Shown in pieces: positions 18,584 through 26,659 of a stretch of 64,000 bases of DNA. The stretch covers positions 1,550,001-1,614,000 of the forward strand of contig NZ_CP043633.1 in the NCBI RefSeq assembly GCF_012974865.1. Direction: 5' to 3'. Position numbers and translations under genes: made by a program. Source of the DNA: Nonlabens sp. Ci31. Lineage in GTDB: Bacteria; Bacteroidota; Bacteroidia; Flavobacteriales; Flavobacteriaceae. Every line of letters starts with the position of its first letter. The first letter of the stretch is position 1. The notes below the pieces were generated by a model that worked only from the letters and a program-made list of their open reading frames with translations, did no database searches and was not told where the DNA came from.

Positions 18584-19855
18584 ATGCTTCAAATAGCAGA
18601 AATACGTGAAAATAAAGACGCTTTTGCAAAAGCTTTACAAAAGAGAAATATCGATGCACTTCCTTTATTGGAAAGTGCTATTGCTGTAGATGAAAATCGC
18701 CGCAATCTTCAAGGGCAGCTGGATGAGACGCTTTCAAAGAGCAACAAGCTTTCTAAAGAGATTGGAGAGTTATTCAAGTCTGGAAAAGCCGCTGAAGCAA
18801 ATGAGCTCAAGGCCCAAACAACTGATCTAAAAGAATCTTCAAAAGAGCTGGCCGACCAATTGAATGCAGCTGTAGAAGAATTACAGACCATTTTATATGC
18901 GATTCCCAACATACCTCATGACAGCGTTCCTGCCGGTAATAGCGATGAAGATAATGAGGTGGTTTCTCAACATGGAGAAATACCTGTATTGCACGATGGT
19001 GCAAAACCACACTGGGAACTGGTCAAAGATTATGATATCATTGATTTTGAACTCGGTAATAAAATTACTGGTGCTGGATTTCCTGTATATAAAAATAAAG
19101 GAGCAAGATTGCAACGTGCGTTGATCAATTACTTCTTGGATAAAAATACTGCTGCTGGTTATGAGGAGATGCAAGTACCTCTATTGGTTAACGAAGCGAG
19201 TGGTTATGGCACAGGTCAGTTACCAGATAAAGAAGGGCAGATGTACCACGTAGGTATAGATGACCTGTATTTAATCCCAACAGCGGAAGTGCCTATCACC
19301 AATTTATATCGTGGCAGTCTATTAGATATGAAAGACTTTCCTATCGCTATGACAGGATATACCCCATGTTTCCGTCGTGAGGCTGGAAGTTATGGAAGTG
19401 ATGTAAGAGGATTGAACCGCTTGCACCAGTTTGATAAAGTAGAGATCCTACGCATCGAGCATCCAGATCAAAGTGGTGCTGCCCTAGATGCTATGGTGGT
19501 ACATGTGAAAGGAATTCTTGAAGAACTAGAATTGCCTTATCGTATTTTGAGACTTTGTGGGGGTGATTTAGGGTTTACCTCTACCTTAACTTATGATTTT
19601 GAAGTGTACAGTACGGCTCAAGAAAAATGGTTAGAAGTAAGCAGTGTTTCTAACTTTAAGACCTTTCAAGCAAATCGTTTGAAATTGCGTTACAGAACTG
19701 GAGATAAAGGAACAGAACTAGCCCACACTTTAAACGGTAGCTCCTTAGCCTTACCTCGTATCCTTGCAAGTATTCTTGAAAACTTTCAAGTCAATAATGC
19801 CATTCATATCCCTAAAGTATTGATTCCATATTGTGGTTTTGATACTATAAATTAA
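18584..19855 (+). CDS. serS: Seryl-tRNA synthetase
   Basis: A 423-aa class II synthetase. The N-terminal antiparallel coiled coil (residues ~25-105, EIGELFKSGKAAEANELKAQ) binds the long variable arm of tRNA-Ser. The catalytic domain shows LIPTAEVPITNLYRG, motif 2 in PCFRREAGSYGSDVRGLNRL, and motif 3 in LNGSSLALPRILASILENFQ. It charges tRNA-Ser in the cytoplasm. The length is normal and the ATG start is clear. The TPR gene follows after 12 bp. Confidence 0.97.
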   Translation: MLQIAEIRENKDAFAKALQKRNIDALPLLESAIAVDENRRNLQGQLDETLSKSNKLSKEIGELFKSGKAAEANELKAQTTDLKESSKELADQLNAAVEELQTILYAIPNIPHDSVPAGNSDEDNEVVSQHGEIPVLHDGAKPHWELVKDYDIIDFELGNKITGAGFPVYKNKGARLQRALINYFLDKNTAAGYEEMQVPLLVNEASGYGTGQLPDKEGQMYHVGIDDLYLIPTAEVPITNLYRGSLLDMKDFPIAMTGYTPCFRREAGSYGSDVRGLNRLHQFDKVEILRIEHPDQSGAALDAMVVHVKGILEELELPYRILRLCGGDLGFTSTLTYDFEVYSTAQEKWLEVSSVSNFKTFQANRLKLRYRTGDKGTELAHTLNGSSLALPRILASILENFQVNNAIHIPKVLIPYCGFDTIN

Positions 19856-19867
19856 CTTTAAAATCTT

Positions 19868-21658
19868 ATGCGTACTCTTTTTCTAGTTGTTGCGGTGCTT
19901 TCTTGTTCCATGGGCTTTGCTCAGGATTCTAAGCTTGCCGAAAACTATATGGATCAAGGGGAATATACTAAAGCGCTAAAAATCTATCAAAAAATATATG
20001 AACTCAACAAGCGCAATCCGAGGAGCGTGTTTGCTTTGGTAGAAGTTTATCAGCAATTAGAACGCTATGAAAGTGTAGATTCATTAATAGATATAGCTCA
20101 GAAAACAACAGCTCGTGATGAAATGTTTTCTATAGAAAGAGGGTACAATGCCACCTTGCAAGGAAAAGATAGTCTCGCCAGTACATACTATCAAAAAGCC
20201 ATAAAGGCCATAGATTCCCTACCACAACTCACCTACGGAATCGCTTATAGATTTGAACAACGCAATGAGCTAGAAGAGGCTATTACCGCCTATGAAAAGG
20301 GAATGGCGCTCAATGACAAGCTCAATTACAATTACCAGCTGGCTAGGTTATACGGCGAGCAAGGTAATCTAGAAAAGATGTTTGATACCAATATCAAAAT
20401 GATAGAGCAAAATGCGGTGTATCGTTCCCGCGCTCAAGCACTTTTTTCTCAATATGTAACCGATGATGCAGAGAATGAAGGAAATAAGATCTTAAGAAAA
20501 GTGTTGTTATTACGCTTACGTGAAAATCCAGACCCTATATACAATCAGCTGTTGTCATGGCTTTTTGTACAGCAAAAAGATTTTAAAAAAGCCTTTATTC
20601 AAGAAAAGGCCATTTATAAGCGTGATCAAACCAATATGTACAATATTCAAGATCTGGTAGAAACGGCTATAGATGAGAACGATCTGGAAGCAGCAGGAGA
20701 GATACTGGACTATATGATTGAAGAAACACCATCTATAAGTGTCAAGTATACAGCCCAAAGCCTTAGGATCAAATTAAGAGCTGATGCGGCAACCGCTGAA
20801 GCATATGAACTGATCAAACAAGATTATGAAAGTCTTTTAACCTATTACGGTAGAGATAAAGAAACCTTTAGATTGCAACTGGACTTTGCTAACTTCTTAG
20901 CATTCAAAATAAATCAACCTCAAGAGGCAAGTGATTTACTTGTCGCCTTAGAGAAAACAAGCTTGAGTAAATTTCAAAAAGCAGATGTAAAAATGTTACT
21001 GGCTGATATTCTTGTGTTGCAGGAGCAATTCAATAGAGCTCTGATTTATTACAGCCAGATTCAAAATGATTTGCCCAACGATTTACGTTCTCAGGAATCT
21101 CAATTTAAAGTAGCGCGTACCAGCTATTTTCAAGGCGATTTTCCTTGGAGCCTTACTCAGTTGAAGGTACTGCGCAGCGCTGCGAGTAAACTCATTGCAA
21201 ACGATGCAATGGAGTTAAGCCTGACTATTGCCGACCACTCTAAAGAAGACACTACTTTTGTTGCGCTGAAAGCTTTCGCGAAAGCGGAATTAAAACAATA
21301 TCAGAATAAAAGAGCTGAAGCCATCATTTTATACGATCAATTACTCTTAGATCACAAAGGAGATCCTATCGAAGATGAGGCCTTACTAAAACAAGCTCAG
21401 CTATACGAAGTAGAGGGAAGGTTTGAAAAAGCTAGAGACAACTACCAGGTGATCATCGATAATTATGGAGATGGAATCCTTGCAGATGATGCCTATTACA
21501 GAATGGGATTGTTGTATCAAGAACAACTCTCAGATCCTCAAAAAGCACAAGAGCTTTTTGAAAAAATAATATTTAACCATGCCGATAGTATTCATTTTGT
21601 AGATGCCCGCAGGCGCTATCGCAGGCTGCGTGGTGATGAAAATGAAAAGGCTTTTTAA
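19868..21658 (+). CDS. Secreted tetratricopeptide-repeat protein
   Basis: A 596-aa protein with a signal peptide (MRTLFLVVAVLSCSMGFAQ) followed by helical repeats over most of its length, e.g. AENYMDQGEYTKALKIYQKI (residues ~24-45) and, at the C-terminus, GRFEKARDNYQVIIDNYGDG, each with TPR spacing. A periplasmic scaffold or assembly role is inferred; no enzyme motif is seen. A palindrome copy (21272-21286) is read as AFAKA at about residue 470, inside a TPR helix. It lies 12 bp after serS and 23 bp before the DUF4286 gene. Confidence 0.85.
   Translation: MRTLFLVVAVLSCSMGFAQDSKLAENYMDQGEYTKALKIYQKIYELNKRNPRSVFALVEVYQQLERYESVDSLIDIAQKTTARDEMFSIERGYNATLQGKDSLASTYYQKAIKAIDSLPQLTYGIAYRFEQRNELEEAITAYEKGMALNDKLNYNYQLARLYGEQGNLEKMFDTNIKMIEQNAVYRSRAQALFSQYVTDDAENEGNKILRKVLLLRLRENPDPIYNQLLSWLFVQQKDFKKAFIQEKAIYKRDQTNMYNIQDLVETAIDENDLEAAGEILDYMIEETPSISVKYTAQSLRIKLRADAATAEAYELIKQDYESLLTYYGRDKETFRLQLDFANFLAFKINQPQEASDLLVALEKTSLSKFQKADVKMLLADILVLQEQFNRALIYYSQIQNDLPNDLRSQESQFKVARTSYFQGDFPWSLTQLKVLRSAASKLIANDAMELSLTIADHSKEDTTFVALKAFAKAELKQYQNKRAEAIILYDQLLLDHKGDPIEDEALLKQAQLYEVEGRFEKARDNYQVIIDNYGDGILADDAYYRMGLLYQEQLSDPQKAQELFEKIIFNHADSIHFVDARRRYRRLRGDENEKAF
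21272..21286. repeat. Palindrome copy 5, inside the TPR gene
   Basis: GCTTTCGCGAAAGCG read in frame as AFAKA. Confidence 0.95.
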
Positions 21659-21681
21659 AGCTAAATAAAATCAACCTATTT

Positions 21682-22005
21682 ATGATTATATATAATGTCA
21701 CTTGTAATATGGACGCTTCGCTAGAGTCCGAATGGATCCCATGGATAAGAGAGCATATTGCTAAAGTATTAGGGACAGGACTATTTATGGATGCAAGACT
21801 CACAAGAGTTCTGGTAGAAGATAAAGATGGTTCCAGCACTTTCTCTATTCAGTATAAAGCTATTGATAAAGATGCGCTACAAAAATATTACGACGATTAC
21901 GCTCCTGCATTAAGGAAAGAAGGACTAGCTAAATTTGGAGAACGAGTACTGTCTTTTAGAACAGAACTGGAATTGATTGATGAGTATCATGTGAGACGAG
22001 ATTAG
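21682..22005 (+). CDS. DUF4286 family protein
   Basis: A 107-aa cytoplasmic protein starting MIIYNVTCNMDASLESEWIP and containing the WIPWIREHIAKVLGTGLF pattern of DUF4286, a small ferredoxin-like (dimeric alpha/beta barrel type) family. The function is unknown. It follows the TPR gene by 23 bp and is probably in the serS-TPR transcription unit. Downstream lies the 13-bp minisatellite and then rsmA. Confidence 0.85.
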   Translation: MIIYNVTCNMDASLESEWIPWIREHIAKVLGTGLFMDARLTRVLVEDKDGSSTFSIQYKAIDKDALQKYYDDYAPALRKEGLAKFGERVLSFRTELELIDEYHVRRD

Positions 22006-22047
22006 TTTTCAGTAGCAGTATCAATGTTCGGTTAATAACGGGAAGTT

Positions 22048-22070
22048 AGTTTTTAGCTTTGCTAAAAACT
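22048..22070. terminator. 10-bp perfect stem-loop at the minisatellite edge
   Basis: AGTTTTTAGC and GCTAAAAACT flank TTT. It overlaps the first 13-bp repeat unit, and AGTTTTCAGT at 22004-22013 is an inverted copy of the repeat's ACTGAAAACT. It lacks a clean T-tract, so termination is only possible, not shown. Confidence 0.4.
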
Positions 22071-22374
22071 GAAAACTGCGACTGAAAACTGCGACTGAAA
22101 ACTGCGACTGAAAACTGCGACTGAAAACTGCGACTGAAAACTGCGACTGAAAACTGCGACTGAAAACTGCGACTGAAAACTGCGACTGAAAACTGCGACT
22201 GAAAACTGCGACTGAAAACTGCGACTGAAAACTGCGACTGAAAACTGCGACTGAAAACTGCGACTGAAAACTGCGACTGAAAACTGCGACTGAAAACTGC
22301 GACTGAAAACTGCGACTGAAAACTGCGACTGAAAACTGCGACTGAAAACTGCGACTGAAAACTGCGACTGAAAA
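22068..22374. repeat. 13-bp minisatellite, 23 perfect copies plus a partial
   Basis: The unit ACTGAAAACTGCG is repeated 23 times without a mismatch (22068-22366), then a partial ACTGAAAA. It ends 10 bp before the TTG start of rsmA. The unit length is not a multiple of three; the long open frame on the minus strand is only a by-product of the repeat. Confidence 0.98.
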
Positions 22375-22384
22375 ATAAAATAAA

Positions 22385-23221
22385 TTGGCTAAATACAAAA
22401 AATACACTTCACACGATAAAGGCGTTACTGCAAAGAAACACCTAGGTCAGCACTTTTTAAAAGATGATACCGTAGCCATACGTATAGCAAACTGCTTGAG
22501 TTACAAAGGATATGATCAAGTTCTGGAAATAGGTCCAGGAACAGGGGTGCTTACCAAGCATGTGATTAGGAAAGAAATCAAAGTTACTGCTCTAGAATTG
22601 GATCGAGAATCGGTAGCCTATTTAAAGCAAAACTTTCCTGTAGAACATTCTAAAATTGTCAACGAACATACTTTTGAAGTCGTAGAAGCAGACTTTCTTA
22701 AAAAAGATCTGACTGAAATCTACGGAGACGGCTCATTTGCGATTATAGGTAACTTTCCATATAACATCAGTACACAAATTGTTTTTAAGACGATTGAAAA
22801 TAGAGACCAGATTCCAGAATTTGGTGGGATGTTTCAAAAAGAAGTGGCTAAGCGTATTTGTGCGCTTCACGGTTCTAAAACATATGGTATACTATCCGTT
22901 TTAGCTCAGGCTTACTACCACGCTGAGTACCTTTTTACCGTTGGCCCTGAAGTGTTCAATCCGCCACCTAGAGTGGACAGTGGTGTGCTGAGGTTAACGC
23001 GCAAGGAAGATTATGATAAGTTGCCTTGTTCTTATGCAAAGTTGCGTCAAGTTGTGAAATTAGCTTTTCAACAAAGACGTAAAACTTTGAGAAACTCTTT
23101 GAAAACAATGAAATTACCTGATGAAATGCGTGAAAAAGAGATCTTTAATCTAAGACCAGAACAGATCAGTGTGGAGATGTTTGTGGAATTGGTGCAAGAG
23201 ATTGAGGCATTGGAGTCTTAA
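22385..23221 (+). CDS. rsmA: 16S rRNA dimethyladenosine transferase
   Basis: A 278-aa KsgA/RsmA, which dimethylates the two adjacent adenines in the 3' terminal hairpin of 16S rRNA. Signatures: [13 protein letters not shown] at the N-terminus, SAM-binding [22 protein letters not shown], and the catalytic [13 protein letters not shown]. The C-terminal domain has [12 protein letters not shown]. The start is TTG at 22385, the only usable start before the conserved motif, preceded by an A-rich leader (AAAAATAAAATAAA) and immediately by the minisatellite. Expression could depend on repeat number. Confidence 0.95.
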   Translation: MAKYKKYTSHDKGVTAKKHLGQHFLKDDTVAIRIANCLSYKGYDQVLEIGPGTGVLTKHVIRKEIKVTALELDRESVAYLKQNFPVEHSKIVNEHTFEVVEADFLKKDLTEIYGDGSFAIIGNFPYNISTQIVFKTIENRDQIPEFGGMFQKEVAKRICALHGSKTYGILSVLAQAYYHAEYLFTVGPEVFNPPPRVDSGVLRLTRKEDYDKLPCSYAKLRQVVKLAFQQRRKTLRNSLKTMKLPDEMREKEIFNLRPEQISVEMFVELVQEIEALES

Positions 23222-23683
23222 AATATACTGAAGTGAGAATAGGGAGCTTTGATTTTAATTCACATCGCAATCCACCACTATGCCAATTGCACTGCGATTT
23301 AGCTCGCTTATTGTCACCTGGGCTATGCAGACGAGCAGTTGCATCGAGATTAGATACTACTTAGAACTTGTAATTTATAAGATAGAATCGGAGGTGTTGT
23401 ACCAGGATCAAAAGAACACAGGATCCTCGCCTGGAACTGGCACCCAACAAGCTTTTTGCGAGAGGAATGCATAGAACAGATTTTCTTGCAGCACAGATGG
23501 GATGAAATGAGCAGTGGTGAATTCTGATCCCCATCCCATATCCAAATGTTTTGTAGTGAAAAAGGCATTAAAAATTTCACCATATTAAAAACCAAAATAT
23601 CGATATAAGTAACTACAATACTTGTCTTGTGAGTATGGGCTTACTTTTGTTTAACTTTGTATAAATTAATAAAGAAAAATATC
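23222..23683. other. Intergenic stretch with a degenerate copy of a dispersed repeat
   Basis: No gene is supported; open frames here have no family features. The segment 23421-23521, read on the minus strand, aligns with 47916-48020 on the plus strand. Shared runs include TGCATTCCTC, CAAAAA and AGGCGAGGA, in the same order. See the repeat island at 47.6-48.3 kb. Confidence 0.55.
23627..23659 (+). promoter_or_regulatory. trxA promoter (TTG-N22-TAACTTTG)
   Basis: A -33 TTG at 23627-23629 and an exact -7 TAACTTTG at 23652-23659. The -7 box overlaps the upstream TTG codon at 23657, which rules that codon out as translation start and supports the ATG at 23684. Confidence 0.75.
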
Positions 23684-24004
23684 ATGGCACTAGAAATAAC
23701 AGATGCAAACTTTGAAGAAACCGTATTAAAAAGTGATAAACCAGTATTGGTTGACTTTTGGGCAGCGTGGTGCGGACCATGTCGCATGGTAGGACCTATC
23801 ATTGATGAGGTTTCTACAGAATATGCTGATAAAGCTCTTGTAGGTAAAATGGACGTTGATGCAAATCAAGAATTTGCTGCTAAATATGGCGTGCGTAACA
23901 TCCCTACAGTATTAGTTTTTCAAAATGGTGAAGTAGTAGGCCGTCAGGTAGGAGTCGCTCCTAAGAACGCTTACACAGATGCTTTAGACGCTCTTTTGAA
24001 CTAG
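23684..24004 (+). CDS. trxA: Thioredoxin
   Basis: A 106-aa thioredoxin with the WCGPC active site (about residue 30), preceding PVLVDFWAAW, the cis-Pro motif in VRNIPTVLVFQNGEVVG, and a C-terminal helix. It is a cytoplasmic thiol-disulfide reductant, with no signal peptide. The ATG at 23684 is chosen over the upstream TTG because a promoter -7 box covers that codon. The gene is monocistronic: promoter immediately upstream and terminator immediately downstream. Confidence 0.97.
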   Translation: MALEITDANFEETVLKSDKPVLVDFWAAWCGPCRMVGPIIDEVSTEYADKALVGKMDVDANQEFAAKYGVRNIPTVLVFQNGEVVGRQVGVAPKNAYTDALDALLN

Positions 24005-24024
24005 TTTCAAAATACTATATAATC

Positions 24025-24053
24025 AAGCCTGTTTTATTGGAACGGGCTTTTTT
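24025..24053 (+). terminator. Terminator after trxA
   Basis: AAGCCTGTT pairs with AACGGGCTT (one G-T pair) around TTATTGG, followed by TTTTTT. Confidence 0.9.
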
Positions 24054-24192
24054 ATGCACTTTTTTCAGATTTGTGCACGGCTTATTTAATTTATTTTTTT
24101 GCTGAAAGTTGGGATTTCCTAGCCATACTTTAATAAAATACTAATAGAGTGCTAATGGCTAATGTGTTATCTTGAAATCAAAACAACACATC

Positions 24193-25191
24193 ATGAGTAA
24201 GACCATAGTATTAAAGCAGCGACCAAAAGGAACTCCAAAGACAAGTGATTTTGAATTTATAGAGGAGGAACAGCCTATACCAAAAGAAGGCGAAATGCTA
24301 TTAAAAACAAAATACGTTTCTGTAGATCCCTACTTAAGAGGACGTATGCGGGATGAAAAGTCGTATGTAGAACCATTTCAACTAGAGAAGCCTATAGTAT
24401 CTGCTATTGTTGCTGAGGTGTTGGAAACTAAGCATAGCGATTTTAAAAAAGGTGATTTTCTCACTGGTATGTTAGATTGGAAAGAGGTTCAAGCGCATTC
24501 AGGTAAGGAATTGCGCAAAGTAGATCCGCAACAGGTTCCACTAAGTGCCTATTTGGGAATTTTAGGAATGACTGGATTGACCGCTTATTTTGGTTTGAAT
24601 AGAATCGGAGCCCCTGAAAAAGGAGAGACTCTTCTCGTCTCTGGTGCTGCGGGTGCCGTGGGCTCTGTTGTTGGACAGATTGGGAAAATTAAGGGCATGC
24701 AGGTAATAGGGATTGCGGGAACCGATGAAAAAGTGGCCATGCTCAAAGATAAATTTGGTTTTGACTCGGCGATCAATTACAACAAAGTTACCGATATGGC
24801 GAGTGCCATTAAAGAACATGCTCCAGACGGTATAGATGTTTATTACGATAATGTGGGAGGAAATATACTGGATGCTGCAATGAAGAATATCAATCGATTC
24901 GGTCGTGTAGTAAATTGTGGTGCGATCTCACTTTATAACGAGACAGAACCGCCTACTGGACCTAGATTAGAAACGACCCTAGTAAAAAAAAGTGTCAAGA
25001 TGCAGGGCTTTATAGTGAGTAATTATGAGAACGATTTTCCTGAAGGCATACAACAACTTTCTCAATGGCTGCGCGAAGGAAAATTAAAGCATGAAGAGAC
25101 CATCGTGGAAGGATTTGATCAAATACCTCAGGCATTTATAGATCTTTTTAATGGTAAGAATAAAGGTAAAATGGTGGTTAAAGTCTACTAG
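24193..25191 (+). CDS. NADP-dependent MDR oxidoreductase (CurA/leukotriene B4 dehydrogenase-like)
   Basis: A 332-aa zinc-independent medium-chain dehydrogenase. An N-terminal GroES-like fold includes VSVDPYLRGRMRD, typical of the CurA/PTGR branch. The Rossmann domain has GAAGAVGSVVGQIGKIKG, and VYYDNVGGNILDA follows. It reduces activated double bonds (enones) using NADPH; the physiological substrate is unknown. The ATG at 24193 (MSKTIVLKQRP) is the family-like start; a TTG 21 bp upstream is in frame but unlikely. It appears monocistronic. Confidence 0.9.
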   Translation: MSKTIVLKQRPKGTPKTSDFEFIEEEQPIPKEGEMLLKTKYVSVDPYLRGRMRDEKSYVEPFQLEKPIVSAIVAEVLETKHSDFKKGDFLTGMLDWKEVQAHSGKELRKVDPQQVPLSAYLGILGMTGLTAYFGLNRIGAPEKGETLLVSGAAGAVGSVVGQIGKIKGMQVIGIAGTDEKVAMLKDKFGFDSAINYNKVTDMASAIKEHAPDGIDVYYDNVGGNILDAAMKNINRFGRVVNCGAISLYNETEPPTGPRLETTLVKKSVKMQGFIVSNYENDFPEGIQQLSQWLREGKLKHEETIVEGFDQIPQAFIDLFNGKNKGKMVVKVY

Positions 25192-25224
25192 TTAGTAGTG
25201 GTGAAACGATCTGATTTAGGATTT

Positions 25225-25239
25225 GCTTTCGCGAAAGCG
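25225..25239. repeat. Palindrome copy 6, intergenic
   Basis: GCTTTCGCGAAAGCG between the oxidoreductase and the DUF58 gene, upstream of the chosen start. Confidence 0.95.
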
Positions 25240-25321
25240 AGAACAAAACAAACTCAAAACTACAAGAGAAAGCAGGAAAGCCAAAGCAGCGATTCCTGCT
25301 TTATTTTATTATCTTCACCCT

Positions 25322-26251
25322 ATGGACGTACAACAAGAACTCAACAAAACTACGGGTTTTAAAAACCTACAGTTACTTGCTAGTCAAGTGGTGGAAGGCT
25401 ATATCAGTGGGATGCACAAATCGCCTTTTCATGGTTTTAGTGCTGAGTTTGCTGAGCATAAGATTTATAACCAAGGAGAAAGTACGCGTCATATCGACTG
25501 GAAATTATTTGCTAAAACAGACAAGCTTTATACCAAAAGATATGATGAGGAAACCAACTTGCGTTGTCACCTTATTATAGATAATAGTCCATCGATGCAT
25601 TATCCGCTTACTAAAAAGCAAGAAATAGGATCGCTTAATAAAATAGGTTTTACTGCGCTCGCAGCGGCAAGTGTGATGAACCTATTAAAGAAACAACGCG
25701 ATGCCGTTGGATTGAGTATTTATGCTAACGAGTACGAATATTACGCTCCAGAAAAAGGAAGTGAGAGGCATCACAATATGTTGTTGGACCAACTTTCTAG
25801 AATAAGTAGCAGCAAACCAAGTGGTCAAACTACAGACACTTATAAATACCTGCATGAAATAGCAGAGAACATCAAACGCAGGTCGCTTATCTTTCTTTTT
25901 ACAGATATGTTTCAAAGTGATAGGCATGAGGATGAACTCTTTGAAGCCTTAAGGCATTTAAAATATAACAAACACGATGTGGTGCTTTTTCATACTTACG
26001 ATAGTGCTACTGAGGTCAATTTTGAATTCTCCAATAGACCGACCCGTTATACAGATGTGGAAACAGGAGAATACATCAACCTTTATGCAGATAATGTTAG
26101 AGAAGAGTATCAGAAAGCGGTAAAGGAATATTTTGAAAAACTACGGGTGCGCTGTGGACAAAACAGAATCAAGTATATGCCGGTAGACATTCAGCAAAAT
26201 TTTGATGTTGTAATGACTACTTTCTTGTTAGAAAGACAGCTTTTTAGATAG
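25322..26251 (+). CDS. DUF58 domain protein (vWA-like)
   Basis: A 309-aa cytoplasmic protein. DUF58 signature near residues 45-75: STRHIDWKLFAKTD, then LYTKRYDEETN. A vWA-like segment follows with a MIDAS-type DNSPSMHY. Relatives act with MoxR-type AAA ATPases, but no moxR or bat gene is next to it here. The ATG at 25322 gives the expected N-terminus (MDVQQELNKTTGFKNLQLL); an upstream TTG would require translating the palindrome repeat and is rejected. Confidence 0.88.
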   Translation: MDVQQELNKTTGFKNLQLLASQVVEGYISGMHKSPFHGFSAEFAEHKIYNQGESTRHIDWKLFAKTDKLYTKRYDEETNLRCHLIIDNSPSMHYPLTKKQEIGSLNKIGFTALAAASVMNLLKKQRDAVGLSIYANEYEYYAPEKGSERHHNMLLDQLSRISSSKPSGQTTDTYKYLHEIAENIKRRSLIFLFTDMFQSDRHEDELFEALRHLKYNKHDVVLFHTYDSATEVNFEFSNRPTRYTDVETGEYINLYADNVREEYQKAVKEYFEKLRVRCGQNRIKYMPVDIQQNFDVVMTTFLLERQLFR

Positions 26252-26659
26252 ATAGCGTCACATTCTAATTTAAATACACCAACTGATGTTATTTTACACT
26301 AATTTATCTTTTAAATGCCGTATAAAATTAGTTTCTCTTCCACCCATTTGTTGTCATAAAATAGAACCCTAGCTACTGCTATGCTTAGATTTTATTCCTA
26401 AACTGGATAAAAAACAATTCGAATTTATAATATGTCATTCAGAAAACAAATTGGTATTAAATCAGGTTTTTTTATAAAATAAAAAAAGCCCATCCGAAGA
26501 TAGGCTTAGTGCAACTGGACGATTGATGAAAAGAGTTCGAGTTGCTGTAAAGGAATTACTGGCTAAATCCTATTGATGTCAACAGGCATTTTTCTTTGCT
26601 TTCATAAAATGCCTAGCTCTTTTTATTTGTATCAGATCAAGTGTTGGAACGAACAAAGA
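26252..26659. other. Intergenic region without a gene
   Basis: No coding sequence seen. It holds the terminator for the minus-strand starch operon at 26481-26506. Confidence 0.7.
26481..26506 (-). terminator. Terminator of the susCDE-amylase operon
   Basis: On the minus strand AGCCTATC-TTCG-GATGGGCT is followed by TTTTTT: an 8-bp stem with a UUCG tetraloop. It lies about 150 bp beyond the amylase stop. Confidence 0.85.

Noticed and set aside
22068..22374. Possible CRISPR array
   Set aside because: Units are directly adjacent with no spacers, the unit is 13 bp, and no cas genes are near.
22021..22407. 128-codon minus-strand frame with a 13-residue repeat
   Set aside because: It is only a translation of the 13-bp minisatellite (3 units = 39 bp = 13 codons), with no start context or family features.
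25223..25321. N-terminal extension of the DUF58 protein from a TTG
   Set aside because: It would translate the intergenic palindrome and non-conserved sequence; the ATG at 25322 gives the expected N-terminus.
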